A DNA stretch of 64,000 nucleotides, taken from Saccharina japonica (Eukaryota > Sar > Phaeophyceae > Laminariales > Laminariaceae). Under the pieces are notes generated by a model. The model was not told the DNA's origin. It saw only the letters and a program-made list of their open reading frames with translations, and did no database searches. How positions within the stretch are numbered: position 1 is the stretch's first letter; each line of letters starts with the position of its first letter. Position numbers and translations under genes: made by a program. Shown in pieces: positions 23,161 to 31,641 of the stretch. The stretch is taken from assembly GCA_008828725.1 (NCBI GenBank), contig MEHQ01001058.1, positions 792,911 to 856,910 of the forward strand, given 5' to 3'.

Positions 23161-23265
23161 TAGTTCTGATGCTGTTTTTTTGCCCTTGGTCAAAAAGGGT
23201 CCTTTTTCGAACCTCTAAAAAAATCCCATAAAAAACGGCCTTACATTATCCTTTTCCACCGCTCT

Positions 23266-23349
23266 TTTTTTCTGTCCCGAAATATAAGCACCTGTTTTCA
23301 TTCAATGTGAATGTACAAAGTTTGCTTATATTTCAGGACAGAGCGGTAT
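23266..23349. mobile_element. hairpin family C, copy 4
   Basis: Arms TGTCCCGAAATATAAGCAC and GCTTATATTTCAGGACA around a TTCATTCAATGTGAATG loop. A B pair follows immediately. Confidence 0.75.
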
Positions 23350-23353
23350 TCCT

Positions 23354-23517
23354 TAACCCCTTAAGATCCGGTCCAACGATTTTGGGGAGAAACTACTTGG
23401 AATTAGTGTGGGATACGTTTCGCAGTTCTGGAAGGGTTGAGAACCGGTCCCACGATTTTGAGGACAACCTACTTGGAATTAGTGTTGGATGGGTTTTGCA
23501 GTTCTGAAAGGGGTTAA
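23354..23517 (+). mobile_element. two tandem family B elements
   Basis: Two B elements lie head to tail. The first runs from AACCCCTTAAGATCCGGTCC to GCAGTTCTGGAAGGGTTGA. The second starts GAACCGGTCCCACG and ends CAGTTCTGAAAGGGGTTAA. They share the junction, as at 25986-26138 and 40901-41075. Confidence 0.7.
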
Positions 23518-23635
23518 AAGCGATCCGTCCCCAAAGAGGTCAATGACACTATTAATGGGGCTTCAGAGGGGCAGTGTATCGTAACCAACTATTGATATTA
23601 ATAGGTATGGTCACGATCTCGGCATGGGTTTTATT

Positions 23636-23885
23636 TATCACACGGAGCAGTCCGACCTGCCGTATTTATCACACGGAGCAGTCCGACCTGCCGAGGTAGG
23701 CGCTGCGTCCGAGCTGCGATGTGAGGAGCTGTACCACGCACACAGGCAGGACGGCGCCCATTTGCAGTCCATGGATTGCAGCACTTGAGTGCAGTCCATG
23801 CAGGAATATCGAGTACACCCCCCCCCCCCCCCCCCCCCACCTCTCGGGGGGGGGGGGTAGGGATGCGAGGGTCTATGGTCATACA
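23636..23885. repeat. diverged family D segment with facing poly-C and poly-G
   Basis: A short direct duplication (CACACGGAGCAGTCCGACC twice) leads into GGAATATCGAGTAC, a poly-C run, CTCTC, then a poly-G run and AGGGATGCGAGGGTCTATGG. The last two parts are family D landmarks, so two D ends meet in opposite orientation here. Confidence 0.5.
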
Positions 23886-24660
23886 TATATACTACTATTA
23901 ATACTGCTATGCACGACATGCGGCTAATGAGTACCCCCGAGTGTAGGTTTCTGCCTCTTTTTAGCGTAATTCTGGAATTGCCCCACCCGTCAGCGTCCGC
24001 CGTATCCCCCGTCCGATGCAGTCGTATTTGTATTTTCGAATTTCGCTGAGAGCATCGTGGGGGGAGGGGCACGGGGAAGGCGGGCGCGCGGGGGGGGGGG
24101 GGCATGGTTTGTTCCCCGGTGGTGGTGGTGGTGGTGGGATTGGTGTTGTTCTCGCTAATGTTGCTGTGTTGTTATATTAGTTCTCTTTTGTGTCGTTGGA
24201 AGTGGTTGTGTTGAAGTTGTCGAGGTTCGATGGATCTCACCCTTTTTCAGTGGTCGCCAAAATTAACCTTGCAGTCTGTTGGGCAGGCTGAACGGGTCAA
24301 CGCTTATGAAACGGGAAACATTTCATGGCCAAAATGTATCTTTGCCGTCTGTTGGTGATTGATGAGCACGGATGAACGTGTATGATCTGCTGTATGAACG
24401 TACAATGAAGTATCACTAGGTCGTACGAGTATACAGATACGTATTACAAGCAGTAGTTTTGAAGATATTCCGATCACAGCTTGTGGTTGTTGTTAGTTGT
24501 TTTTTGTCTTGATATAATATGAAGATGTAATATTTATGAACAGATGAACAGCGGAGTATCCTATCCTATATACCGGTGAGCGAGTAAGCCAGTATGTAAC
24601 ATGAGCGGCTTTTGTCCGCTTCCAAACACTTTCCGTCTTATTGAAGAAGGTTGTTAACAT
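23886..24660. other. no gene seen
   Basis: Contains a TGGTGGTGGTGG run near 24118-24136 and AT-rich unique sequence. No supported exon. Confidence 0.4.
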
Positions 24661-24669
24661 GTGCCCTTC

Positions 24670-24713
24670 CCTCCCCTCCCTCCCTCCCTCCCTCCCTCCC
24701 TCCCTCCCTCCCC
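24670..24713. repeat. (CCCT)n microsatellite
   Basis: A clean CCCTCCCTCCCT run; it also supplies a pyrimidine tract ahead of the exon-like segment at 24773. Confidence 0.8.
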
Positions 24714-24772
24714 TCTCTCTCCACTTGAATGATTCTTGTGGCCTTCTCCTCGTTCTTCTGGCACTGCAGCAG

Positions 24773-24872
24773 GGGTGGCGGCAAGGGTATGAATGTGAAC
24801 GACATGCCGCCGGACATGCGAGAAGCTCACCTCACCGTAAAGGCCGCCCAGAAGCATGCGCAACGGTTAGCG
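24773..24872 (+). CDS. candidate coding exon, gene unknown
   Basis: A 100-base segment is bounded by a CTGCAGCAG acceptor and a GCG-GTGAGTC donor. Its frame starts GGGKGMNVNDMPPDMRE and stays open to the donor, with codon use like the helicase exons (GCC, GTG, AAG, CGG). The upstream CCCT run and TTCTCCTCGTTCTTCTGG give a pyrimidine tract. It may be an upstream exon of the helicase that starts near 31.4 kb, but it ends in phase 0, and the acceptor at 31445 needs two carried bases, so at least one more exon would be needed. It could also belong to another gene or be a pseudo-exon. Confidence 0.42.
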
Positions 24873-24977
24873 GTGAGTCATTCATGGCTACTCGTAGAGG
24901 CTTCGAAGGCGTTGGCGTCCGAAACGAGAGTCGAGACTTGCAATTGGAGAGTTGCGAGTTTGTCGTTCGTAGGCCCG

Positions 24978-25406
24978 GGTTTCATACTTTGTTCGGGGAG
25001 GAGGCTTTTTTTCCCGAGCAGGGGGTGTTGGGGTTTTATACTTTGTTCGGGGAGGAGGCTTTTCTCCTGAACAGGGGGTGTTGGGGTTTTATACTTTGTT
25101 CGGGGAGGAGGCTTTTCTCCTGAACAGGGGGTGTTGGGGTTCTATACCTTGTTCGGGGAGGAGGCTTTTCTCCTGAACAGGGGGTGTTGAGGTTCTATAC
25201 CTTGTTCGGGGAGGAGGCTTTTTTCCCGAACAGGGGGTATATTGGGGTTTCGTACTTTGTTCGGGGACGAGGCTTTTTTCCCGAACAGGGGGTATATTGG
25301 GGTTTCGTACTTTGTTCGGGGAGACGAGGCTTTTTTACCAAACAGGGGGTATATTGGGGTTTCGTACTTTGTTGGTGTAGGTGGCTTTTTTTCCCGAACA
25401 GGGGGA
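24978..25406 (+). repeat. 53-56-bp tandem repeat, about eight units
   Basis: Each unit has TTTGTTCGGGGAGGAGGCTT, then TCTCCTGAACAGGGGG, then TGTTGGGGTTTTATAC. TGTTC and GAACA in the unit can pair as a small hairpin. Long frames on both strands across the block reflect the repeat. Confidence 0.85.
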
Positions 25407-25985
25407 TAGGGTATCATAATGATTTTCTTTGTTGCTGCTGCTTGTATACCGTATGCAGCGTCTAATATATACTTGCCGAGTTGTGTGTTTTCGTTGCGCC
25501 GTTTCTTGTCTCGTCTATAGGACAAGCGCATTTTATTTCGTTTTTCTAGCTGGCATGGTATGTATAACGATGGAGAGGTGTAAGGTGTAAGGCACCATGC
25601 TTCGTTCTGAGGGCGGTGTCGCTTGAGGAGCTCGATAGCCCTCTCACCCGAGACCTGTGTGTGCGTGTTTTTTTTTTGGAGAAAATGAAATGATAAGGAC
25701 ACTCCTATTTAATAAAATAAAGCATGACACTTTTTTTTTTTTTTTTTTTTTTTCCCGCATGACATAAAAAATATTCCAACTCACAATATATATTTTTTTT
25801 CAGAGACGATTTTGTGGGTTAAGGAGCCCCCCCCCCCCCCGTCGTTCAGAACAAGCGTTTCAGTCAAAACGTGGTATATACCTTACACTCCCATAGGGCT
25901 TATAAAATATAGCATGACATGAAAAAAAAAAAATCCAACTCACAATACTTGTTTTTTTTTCAGACGATTTAGGGGGTCAACCCCT

Positions 25986-26138
25986 TGACCCCTTAAGAAC
26001 TGGCCCCCATATTACTTGGAATTAGTGTGGGACATTTTTTTTTCAGTTCTGAATGGGTTCAAGAACTGATCCCAAGTATTTGGGGACAAACTACTCGGAA
26101 GTAGTGTGGGATATGTTTTTTGAGTTCTGAATGGGTTA
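25986..26138 (+). mobile_element. two tandem family B elements
   Basis: The first reads CCCCTTAAGAACTGGCCC and has a deletion in its GGGGACAAAC core. The second starts AAGAACTGATCCC, keeps TTGGGGACAAACTACT, and ends GAGTTCTGAATGGGTTAA. Confidence 0.65.
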
Positions 26139-26283
26139 AGGAGCGCCCCCCCTGTCATTCAGAAAGAACGTTTCAGCCAAAAAAAGGTATACCTTATACC
26201 TTAAAACCTCTATGCCATCATGCAATCCCACAGTAGGGGTGCCACTTTTTGGCTCAATATTTAATATTTTCTGACCGGCTGAG

Positions 26284-26605
26284 GGCCCGAATTAACGAGT
26301 ATAAAATAAATTCAATTTGGAAAAAATAAAATTCAAATTCGCTTTTCATTGGTCAACACACGCCCCAGCACCAAATATTAGGATCAATTCAAATCCGCTT
26401 TTCATTGGTCAACACACGCACCAGCACCAAATATTATGCCCCAAGATCCTAATATTTGGTGCTGGTGCGTGTGTTGACCAATGAAAAGCGGAGATCCTAA
26501 TATTTGGTGCTGGTGCGTGTGTTGACCAATGAAAAGCGGATTTGATTTTTTTTTTTTTTCCAAATTGATTTTTTTTTCTTCTTCGTTAAAACGGGCCCCC
26601 TGAGC
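26284..26605. mobile_element. foldback element, family J
   Basis: A long inverted repeat. GGGCCCGAATTAACGAG at the left is matched by a CGTTAAAACGGGCCC end at the right. Inside, a ~60-bp unit (CTTTTCATTGGTCAACACAC then CACCAGCACCAAATATTA) occurs twice in one orientation and then twice in the other around 26445. A second, partial member begins at 63693. Confidence 0.8.
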
Positions 26606-26654
26606 TCCTCACACTCGTACTATTATGATTTTACTGGTCTGTTTGTTGTTGAAC

Positions 26655-26777
26655 TATTACGGGGGACCATAGTAAACACTAGTAAATAGGACCAAATACT
26701 GTTAGCAAAAAAAGGAAAATACTTAGGTATTTGTGTATACCGCAGGTCCTATTCACTATGGTCCTCTCTCTGTAATA
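26655..26777. mobile_element. MITE family A, copy 5
   Basis: The clearest outer ends of the family: TATTACGGGGGACCATAG at the left and GTCCTCTCTCTGTAATA at the right. Inner ends are TAGTAAATAGGACC and GGTCCTATTCACTATGG. Confidence 0.8.
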
Positions 26778-27364
26778 CCGCATTTTGGAAGTTTTGGTCG
26801 GGTTGCGCGAACTCACGTTTCCGAAGTCATGTTTCGGGTGAGATATTGAGCTAGCTCCTCATGCGAGGAGCTCAGAAAATCCTGCTACGCCCCTACCGTG
26901 GGATGAGTCTAAAAAAAATGGTACATATATAGCATGCGTCCGGGTGAACAGCTGGAGATTCACGCGCCGCCCGACCGAAGGCTTTTACGTACAAGCATCT
27001 GTTCGGTACTACTAGTAGTAGGGCGTACGGGGACCCGGGGTATTTTGACCTGGGGTATTTTTGTTGGGCGTGCTGAACATGCCGAAGTGTTGGGGGTATG
27101 TACCGGTATCGAGTTTGCATACCGAACGTTGCGGGGGTGTTTAATGATAGGGTATGGAGGCCGTCCCGAACCTTCCACTGAATTATTCGGTAGGGTATTT
27201 TTTGCCTATCATAGCGAATACCCCCGGTATGCTTTTGGTACGTACCCGAAAGGGCATTCCCTATTTTTTTATGTAGAACAAGCGCGCCCCGACGTAAGGT
27301 ATCACGCAGTTCTCAAAGTTGAGTGTCAACCAGTCACTCAATCGGTCAAACTCACGGCCGACGC

Positions 27365-27515
27365 GTGTGTCGTTGGTACAAGGCTCCCCTTCGGGATTGA
27401 TTGTGGTTGGCTTCAAATCCCCGGGGGGGGGGGGGGGGGGGGGGTCGCAAGCTGAAAAGAAGGGAGAACACCAGCAGACCTGTGTTATTATACCTCGTGC
27501 TATATAGCGAGCCAC
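27365..27515 (+). repeat. family H dispersed repeat, copy 1
   Basis: Landmarks in order: CAAGGCTCCCCTTCGGGATTG, TGGTTGGCTTCAAAT, a poly-G run, TCGCAAGCTGAAAAGAAGGG and GAACACCAGCAGACCTGTG. Reverse copies lie at 33805-33935 and 52590-52715. The poly-G run replaces a short CCCCCC in the other copies, so it is an expansion. Confidence 0.6.
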
Positions 27516-27779
27516 GGGGCAAATAACGAAGAACATCCCCAAAAAAAAAAGCTAGAGAAAACTAACGAAAAAAAAAAGTACGTACGTTGCCACCGGGCCC
27601 GGTGTTAGGTAACACACGAGTTTATAGTTGTAAGTAATACCAGGTATATATGTACCAAAAAAACTACCACGTTTTGTTTTGTTTTTTCCGACCAGAAAAC
27701 AAAACGTGTGCGTTCTTCTTCTGTTCCTTAGACTATATACCCCACCAGCAGCAGCTGACGAAGCCTGTTACAACTATCC

Positions 27780-27975
27780 AGGGCTGTTCATGGGTCAGGC
27801 CAAACCTCACGGGTATTGGTCGGGTCGGGTCGGGTCGGTTCGTGTCGGGCCAGGGTTGTGACCTGTGGCCCGGCCCGTGAGATTTTGAAAACCTCCTCTG
27901 ACCTGAACCCGATCCGACCCGATCCGTAATCTTACGAAGACCCCCAGGCCCAACCCGCGGGTCGGTGTGTGATGC
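27780..27975. repeat. GGGTC/GACCC repeat, family G, copy 1
   Basis: GGGTC-type units (CGGGTCGGGTCGG) are followed by GTGAGATTTTGAAAACCTCC, then by complementary GACCCGATCC units. The same layout, including TGATATTTTGAAAACCTCC, is at 41690-41970. Confidence 0.65.
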
Positions 27976-28169
27976 CACGACCCGCAAAGGGGCAGGGGCG
28001 AATATCGTTAGGGTCGTGCGGGATATTGCTGCGCGTACAGGTGGTGGCGGCGAATGTGCTGCCAAGCCCCCACAGGATGAGGAGCCGCAGCCACCCTTGA
28101 GTGTGTGCGATGCATGCGGGGAGTTGCTGGGGGGTAGTGGGGTGCCTGGAAATTGGTCGGGGCCGGGCG

Positions 28170-28345
28170 GCGGGGGGGGGGGGAGGGGCGGACGGCGGGG
28201 GCGTGGGGCGAGTCCTCAGTGTGTGCCGGCAGTAGGTCGAATATGGACCATAGCCCTCGCTCCCTATCAAAGCCGGGACGCGAGCACCGTTTGGGTTATC
28301 ACCAGCCAGGCAGACTTGCTTGCACCAAGCGCGAATTCGGAGCGG
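28170..28345 (+). mobile_element. family D copy
   Basis: Matches D landmarks GACCATAGCCCTCGCTCCC, AAAGCCGGGACG, GGGTTATCACCAGCCAGGCA and GACTTGCTTGCACCAAGCGC. G-rich sequence precedes it. A short second D fragment starts at 28403 (TACTCATGTCGTGTACGGCC) and runs into a poly-G run at 28460-28482. Confidence 0.6.
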
Positions 28346-28451
28346 GGAGGCAGGTGAGGGTGGTCGGATCATTTGTTGGTTGCCTTACTTATTTTTGACC
28401 ATTGAGGGGGGGGTGTACTCATGTCGTGTACGGCCGTAGTCGTATGACCAT

Positions 28452-28482
<31 letters not shown>

Positions 28483-28667
28483 ATGCTGGCGGAAGTTTAT
28501 CATGCGGCTAGAGACGTTGTGCACAACAGCAGCAACACCCAGGCTAGCGTTACTGCGGAGAACGAGCCTCGCGCGCGCCGGAGGTGAGCCGTGTTTTCAG
28601 TTTTATCGAAAAACAGATGTAGCTTGTGGTTCCAGGTATTGTTCCAGGTTTGTTTTGTTTTGTTAGG

Positions 28668-28826
28668 AGCGGCGGGTGTACTTCATATTCATGCATGGCC
28701 GTAGTCGTATGACCATAGACCCTCGCATCCCTACGAGTACAATGCCGGGACGGCGTATGTCGGGTTTTCACCGACCAGGCAGACATTGCTAGCACCAAGC
28801 GAAAGAAGCGCCGTGAGGGGGGGGGG
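28668..28826 (+). mobile_element. family D copy running into an assembly gap
   Basis: Begins TACTTCATATTCATGCATGG, continues through the shared GGCCGTAGTCGTATGACCAT core and CACCAAGCGAAAGAAGCGCC, then enters a G run that ends in Ns. Confidence 0.65.
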
Positions 28827-28914
28827 NNNNNNNNNNNNNNNNNNNNNNNNNNNNNNNNNNNNNNNNNNNNNNNNNNNNNNNNNNNNNNNNNNNNNNNNNN
28901 NNNNNNNNNNNNNN
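28827..28914. other. assembly gap (88 N) between poly-G runs
   Basis: Both edges are G runs, so the gap probably reflects failed sequencing of a G homopolymer at the edge of a D element. Confidence 0.95.
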
Positions 28915-29204
28915 GGGGGGGGTTGTCTTCTTGTGTGTGGAGAGGGGGTTGTTGTAGCCGCAGCACTAGCCAAACTGTTCCAGACGTTCCATGTCTCTTG
29001 GTACGGAGGTTTTGACCTGGAGTCAAGTTGCTGGCTCTGCGAGGAGTTCGTTCGTAGCCGTGCCGCACGGGTACGAGGAAGATCGCTGTCGCTCTTTCCT
29101 AATTATTAACTCTTGTCACGCGCAGTTCTCAACCCGGGCCACGGTTTGTTTCCCCTTATCCTCGTGCTCCTCCTCGCCCCCGCCCTCCTCGCCCCCCCTC
29201 CCCC

Positions 29205-29300
29205 CTCCCGACATGCTCCGTCCCGGCATTGTAGGGATGCGAGGGTCTATGGTCATACGACTACGGCCATGCATGAAAATGAATTACACCGCCCATCATG
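29205..29300 (-). mobile_element. family D fragment (reverse)
   Basis: Reads ACATGCTCCGTCCCGGCATT, TAGGGATGCGAGGGTCTATGG and TCATACGACTACGGCCATGC, the exact complement of the D core. Confidence 0.65.
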
Positions 29301-29518
29301 CTGCGGGGGGGCTTGAAACCTCAGGGGGGTGGGGGGTATGGATAGCGACGAAACTAAAACTACAGCAGTACCGCGATCATCAGTACTGTGAACCGTCTGC
29401 AGGTTGGCGTACGCGTGTAGGATCATCATGCTGCCATCATGCTGCGCGCGTGTCGTTCCGCTCCTCCCTGTACCTGGTGTTGTACTGAGGACTCTACATT
29501 TGCATGCACACGGTCGAC

Positions 29519-30190
29519 AGGTCGTGATCTAGATCATCATGTATTAATAGATAATTTAGATCGTGATCTAAATCGTCTAAATCGTGATCTACCGTAGATT
29601 ATCTATTTTAGATCGCTATCTAGATCGTGACCTAGATCGTGACCTAGATCGTGATCTAGATCATCTACAGTAGATCGCGATCTAGACCATCTACAGTAGA
29701 TCGTAATCTAGATGGTGATCTAGACCATCTACAGTAGATCGTTATCTAGATCGTGATCTAGATCATCTACAGTAGATCCTGATCTAGATCTACAATATCG
29801 TGATCTAGATCATCTACAATATCGTGATCTAGATCGTGATCTAGATCATCTACAGTAAATTGTGATCTAGACCATCTACAGTAGATCGTAATGTAGATCG
29901 TGATCTAGATCATCTGCAGTAGATCGTGATCTAGATCATCTACAATATCGCGATCTAGATCGTGATCTAAATCATCTACAGTAAATTGTGATCTAGACCA
30001 TCTACAGTAGATCGTGATCTAGACCATCTACAGTAGATCGTGATCTAGACCATCTTCAGTAAATCGTTATCTAGATCGTGGTCTAGATAATCTACAGTAG
30101 GTCGTGATCTAGATCGTGATTTGGATCATCTACAGTAAATCGCAATCCAGATCATCTACAGTAGCTCGTGATCTAGATCATGTAGATCCT
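29519..30190. repeat. GATCTAG satellite (family E)
   Basis: Some 670 bases of GATCTAGATCATCTAC and CAGTAGATCGTGATCTAG units, 26-30 bases each and mostly palindromic. Unit order is irregular. It continues into the unique E segment (AATCCAACGCAGGAAACA, GGCAACATGAGCTAGATCAT) up to about 30440. Confidence 0.85.
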
Positions 30191-30440
30191 AAGCTGCTCT
30201 TGTGAGACGTGCTGTGAAGGATTTGTATACGATAGCACACACCCAACATCCGTATATTTACGGTAGTACAATCCAACGCAGGAAACACGATGGATGTACT
30301 CGTAGGTCATGCAGAATATTTACGGCTCCCACCAGGGCAACATGAGCTAGATCATACAAATCATACAGGTCTTTAATCTATCTGCCCTGAAAGATCTAGG
30401 TCATCAAGTGGGAAATATCTACTGTAAACGTCTGCCCTGA
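30191..30440. repeat. unique segment of family E
   Basis: Shares CCAACGCAGGAAACA, GGCAACATGAGCTAGATCAT and ATCTATCTGCCCTGAAAG with 13500-13690 and 40155-40330. Each copy sits beside a GATC-type satellite, so satellite and unique part appear to move or spread together. Confidence 0.6.
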
Positions 30441-30545
30441 ATGATGTATCGATACTTCCGCTGTGTGCTCTTTGTCACCCCCCAACCAATCAGTGACGGA
30501 TGCTGTAACCGGTCATTTTGTGTCGTTAGGTTTTCCCCTCTACAC

Positions 30546-30677
30546 TATTACAGAGGACCATAGTAAATATCATATAATAGGACCAAATATTGTTAGTAAA
30601 AATAGATAAATATATAGGTTTTTGTGTCTACGGTAGGTCCTATTTACTAGTATTTACTATGGTCCTTGCCCGTAATA
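30546..30677. mobile_element. MITE family A, copy 6
   Basis: TATTACAGAGGACCATAGTA at the left and TACTATGGTCCTTGCCCGTA at the right, with the TATATAGGTTTTTGTGT core. Confidence 0.8.
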
Positions 30678-30699
30678 GAATCAAGTTCTAAGTGGGCAA

Positions 30700-31449
30700 A
30701 CTTCGTGATATTAATAGTATTACTGTAGTACTTCTATTTGTGGTTCCAGGTTTTGTTTTGTACGATAGCTCAGCTTCTCAGCGTAGAACAGACGCGTTTG
30801 CCTACCTCCTTCCTTGCCCGGCCTAGCTTTGCCTGCCCCGGCCCAGCCTGGCCTGGCTTGGCCTCGCCTGGCCTGGCCTTACAGGGCGTGGCGGGGCGTG
30901 TCGAGCAGCGCAATTGACTGTCTATTGTAGTCGAAGTGGTTGCGTTGTGTCTGACGTGACCCGGCTGTGAACAGTTCGGGCAGTGCTTTCTGTGGGACGA
31001 TTTCGTTCTTTGTTCTTAAGTGTCTGCTCTTTGCTCTTGCCCTTGCTCTTGTCCTCGCTCTTGCTATTTTTGTTCTGCTTCTTGCCTTTTTTCTGGCGAT
31101 GGTTTTTTCGCTTTCGTGTCCGCTGTTGCGTTTCGTTTTTCACGTTGGTTGCCTTACATCACGGCGGTTACATTTCGGCGGTTACTTTTACGTCTCGGCG
31201 GTTACATTACCTTACGACCGACCGTTGCCTTTGGGTGGTTGCATTGCGTTACGGGGGCAATGTCACGTTTCGGCGGTTACGTTACGTTTCGACGGTTACG
31301 TTTCGACGGTAACGTTTCGACGGTTACGGTTCGGCGGTTACGTTTCGACGGTTACATTCCGACGGTTACGTTGCGTTTCGGCGGTTACTTTTCGGTGGTT
31401 ACGTTTCGTTTCGCTCTTTATCGGCGCCGGCGGCGGTGCGAGCAGGGAG
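30700..31449. other. sequence upstream of the helicase ATG
   Basis: Contains CCTGGCCTGG runs (30815-30885), a TTGCTCTTGCCC-type run (31025-31095) and a GGTTACGTTTCGACGGTTAC minisatellite (31150-31405). It may be promoter and 5' leader. The frame of exon 1 stays open back to 30967, but only because of the repeats. A GCGAGCAG acceptor-like site at 31438-31445 would allow an upstream exon. Confidence 0.4.
31150..31405 (+). repeat. CGGTTACGTTTCGA minisatellite
   Basis: Irregular units of GGCGGTTACGTTTCGACGG of 10-22 bases, just upstream of the helicase start. Confidence 0.75.
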
Positions 31450-31641
31450 ATGTGGGGCGGGAACGGTTCGGCGGCCTCTTCGCCGCCGCCCCCGTCTAAC
31501 AAGGGTGCGGCGTACGACGAGATCCAGCAGGGCCGCCGAAAGCTCCCGGCTTACGCGCGGAGGGAGAACATCTTGGAGGCCATCAACAACAACCAAGTTG
31601 TAGTCATCTCCGGAGAAACTGGTTGCGGGAAAACGACTCAG
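31450..31641 (+). CDS. helicase exon 1: motif I
   Basis: 64 codons from ATG (MWGGNG) to [10 protein letters not shown], the Walker A loop. A short low-complexity start (Ser/Pro) precedes [14 protein letters not shown], which matches the family's segment before the RecA1 domain. Donor ACTCAG-GTGCGC. The start is the first in-frame ATG close to the conserved domain; an upstream exon cannot be excluded. Confidence 0.88.

Noticed and set aside
24641-25123. Open frame with repeated LFGEEAF segments
   Set aside because: It is translation of the 53-bp tandem repeat; several frames on both strands are open for the same reason.
29519-30190. CRISPR array
   Set aside because: Units are contiguous palindromic satellite repeats of varying length without unique spacers, and the genome is eukaryotic.
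30967-31449. Upstream extension of the exon 1 frame
   Set aside because: The ~160 codons are from TTGCTC runs and the CGGTTACG minisatellite and match nothing expected at a helicase N-terminus.
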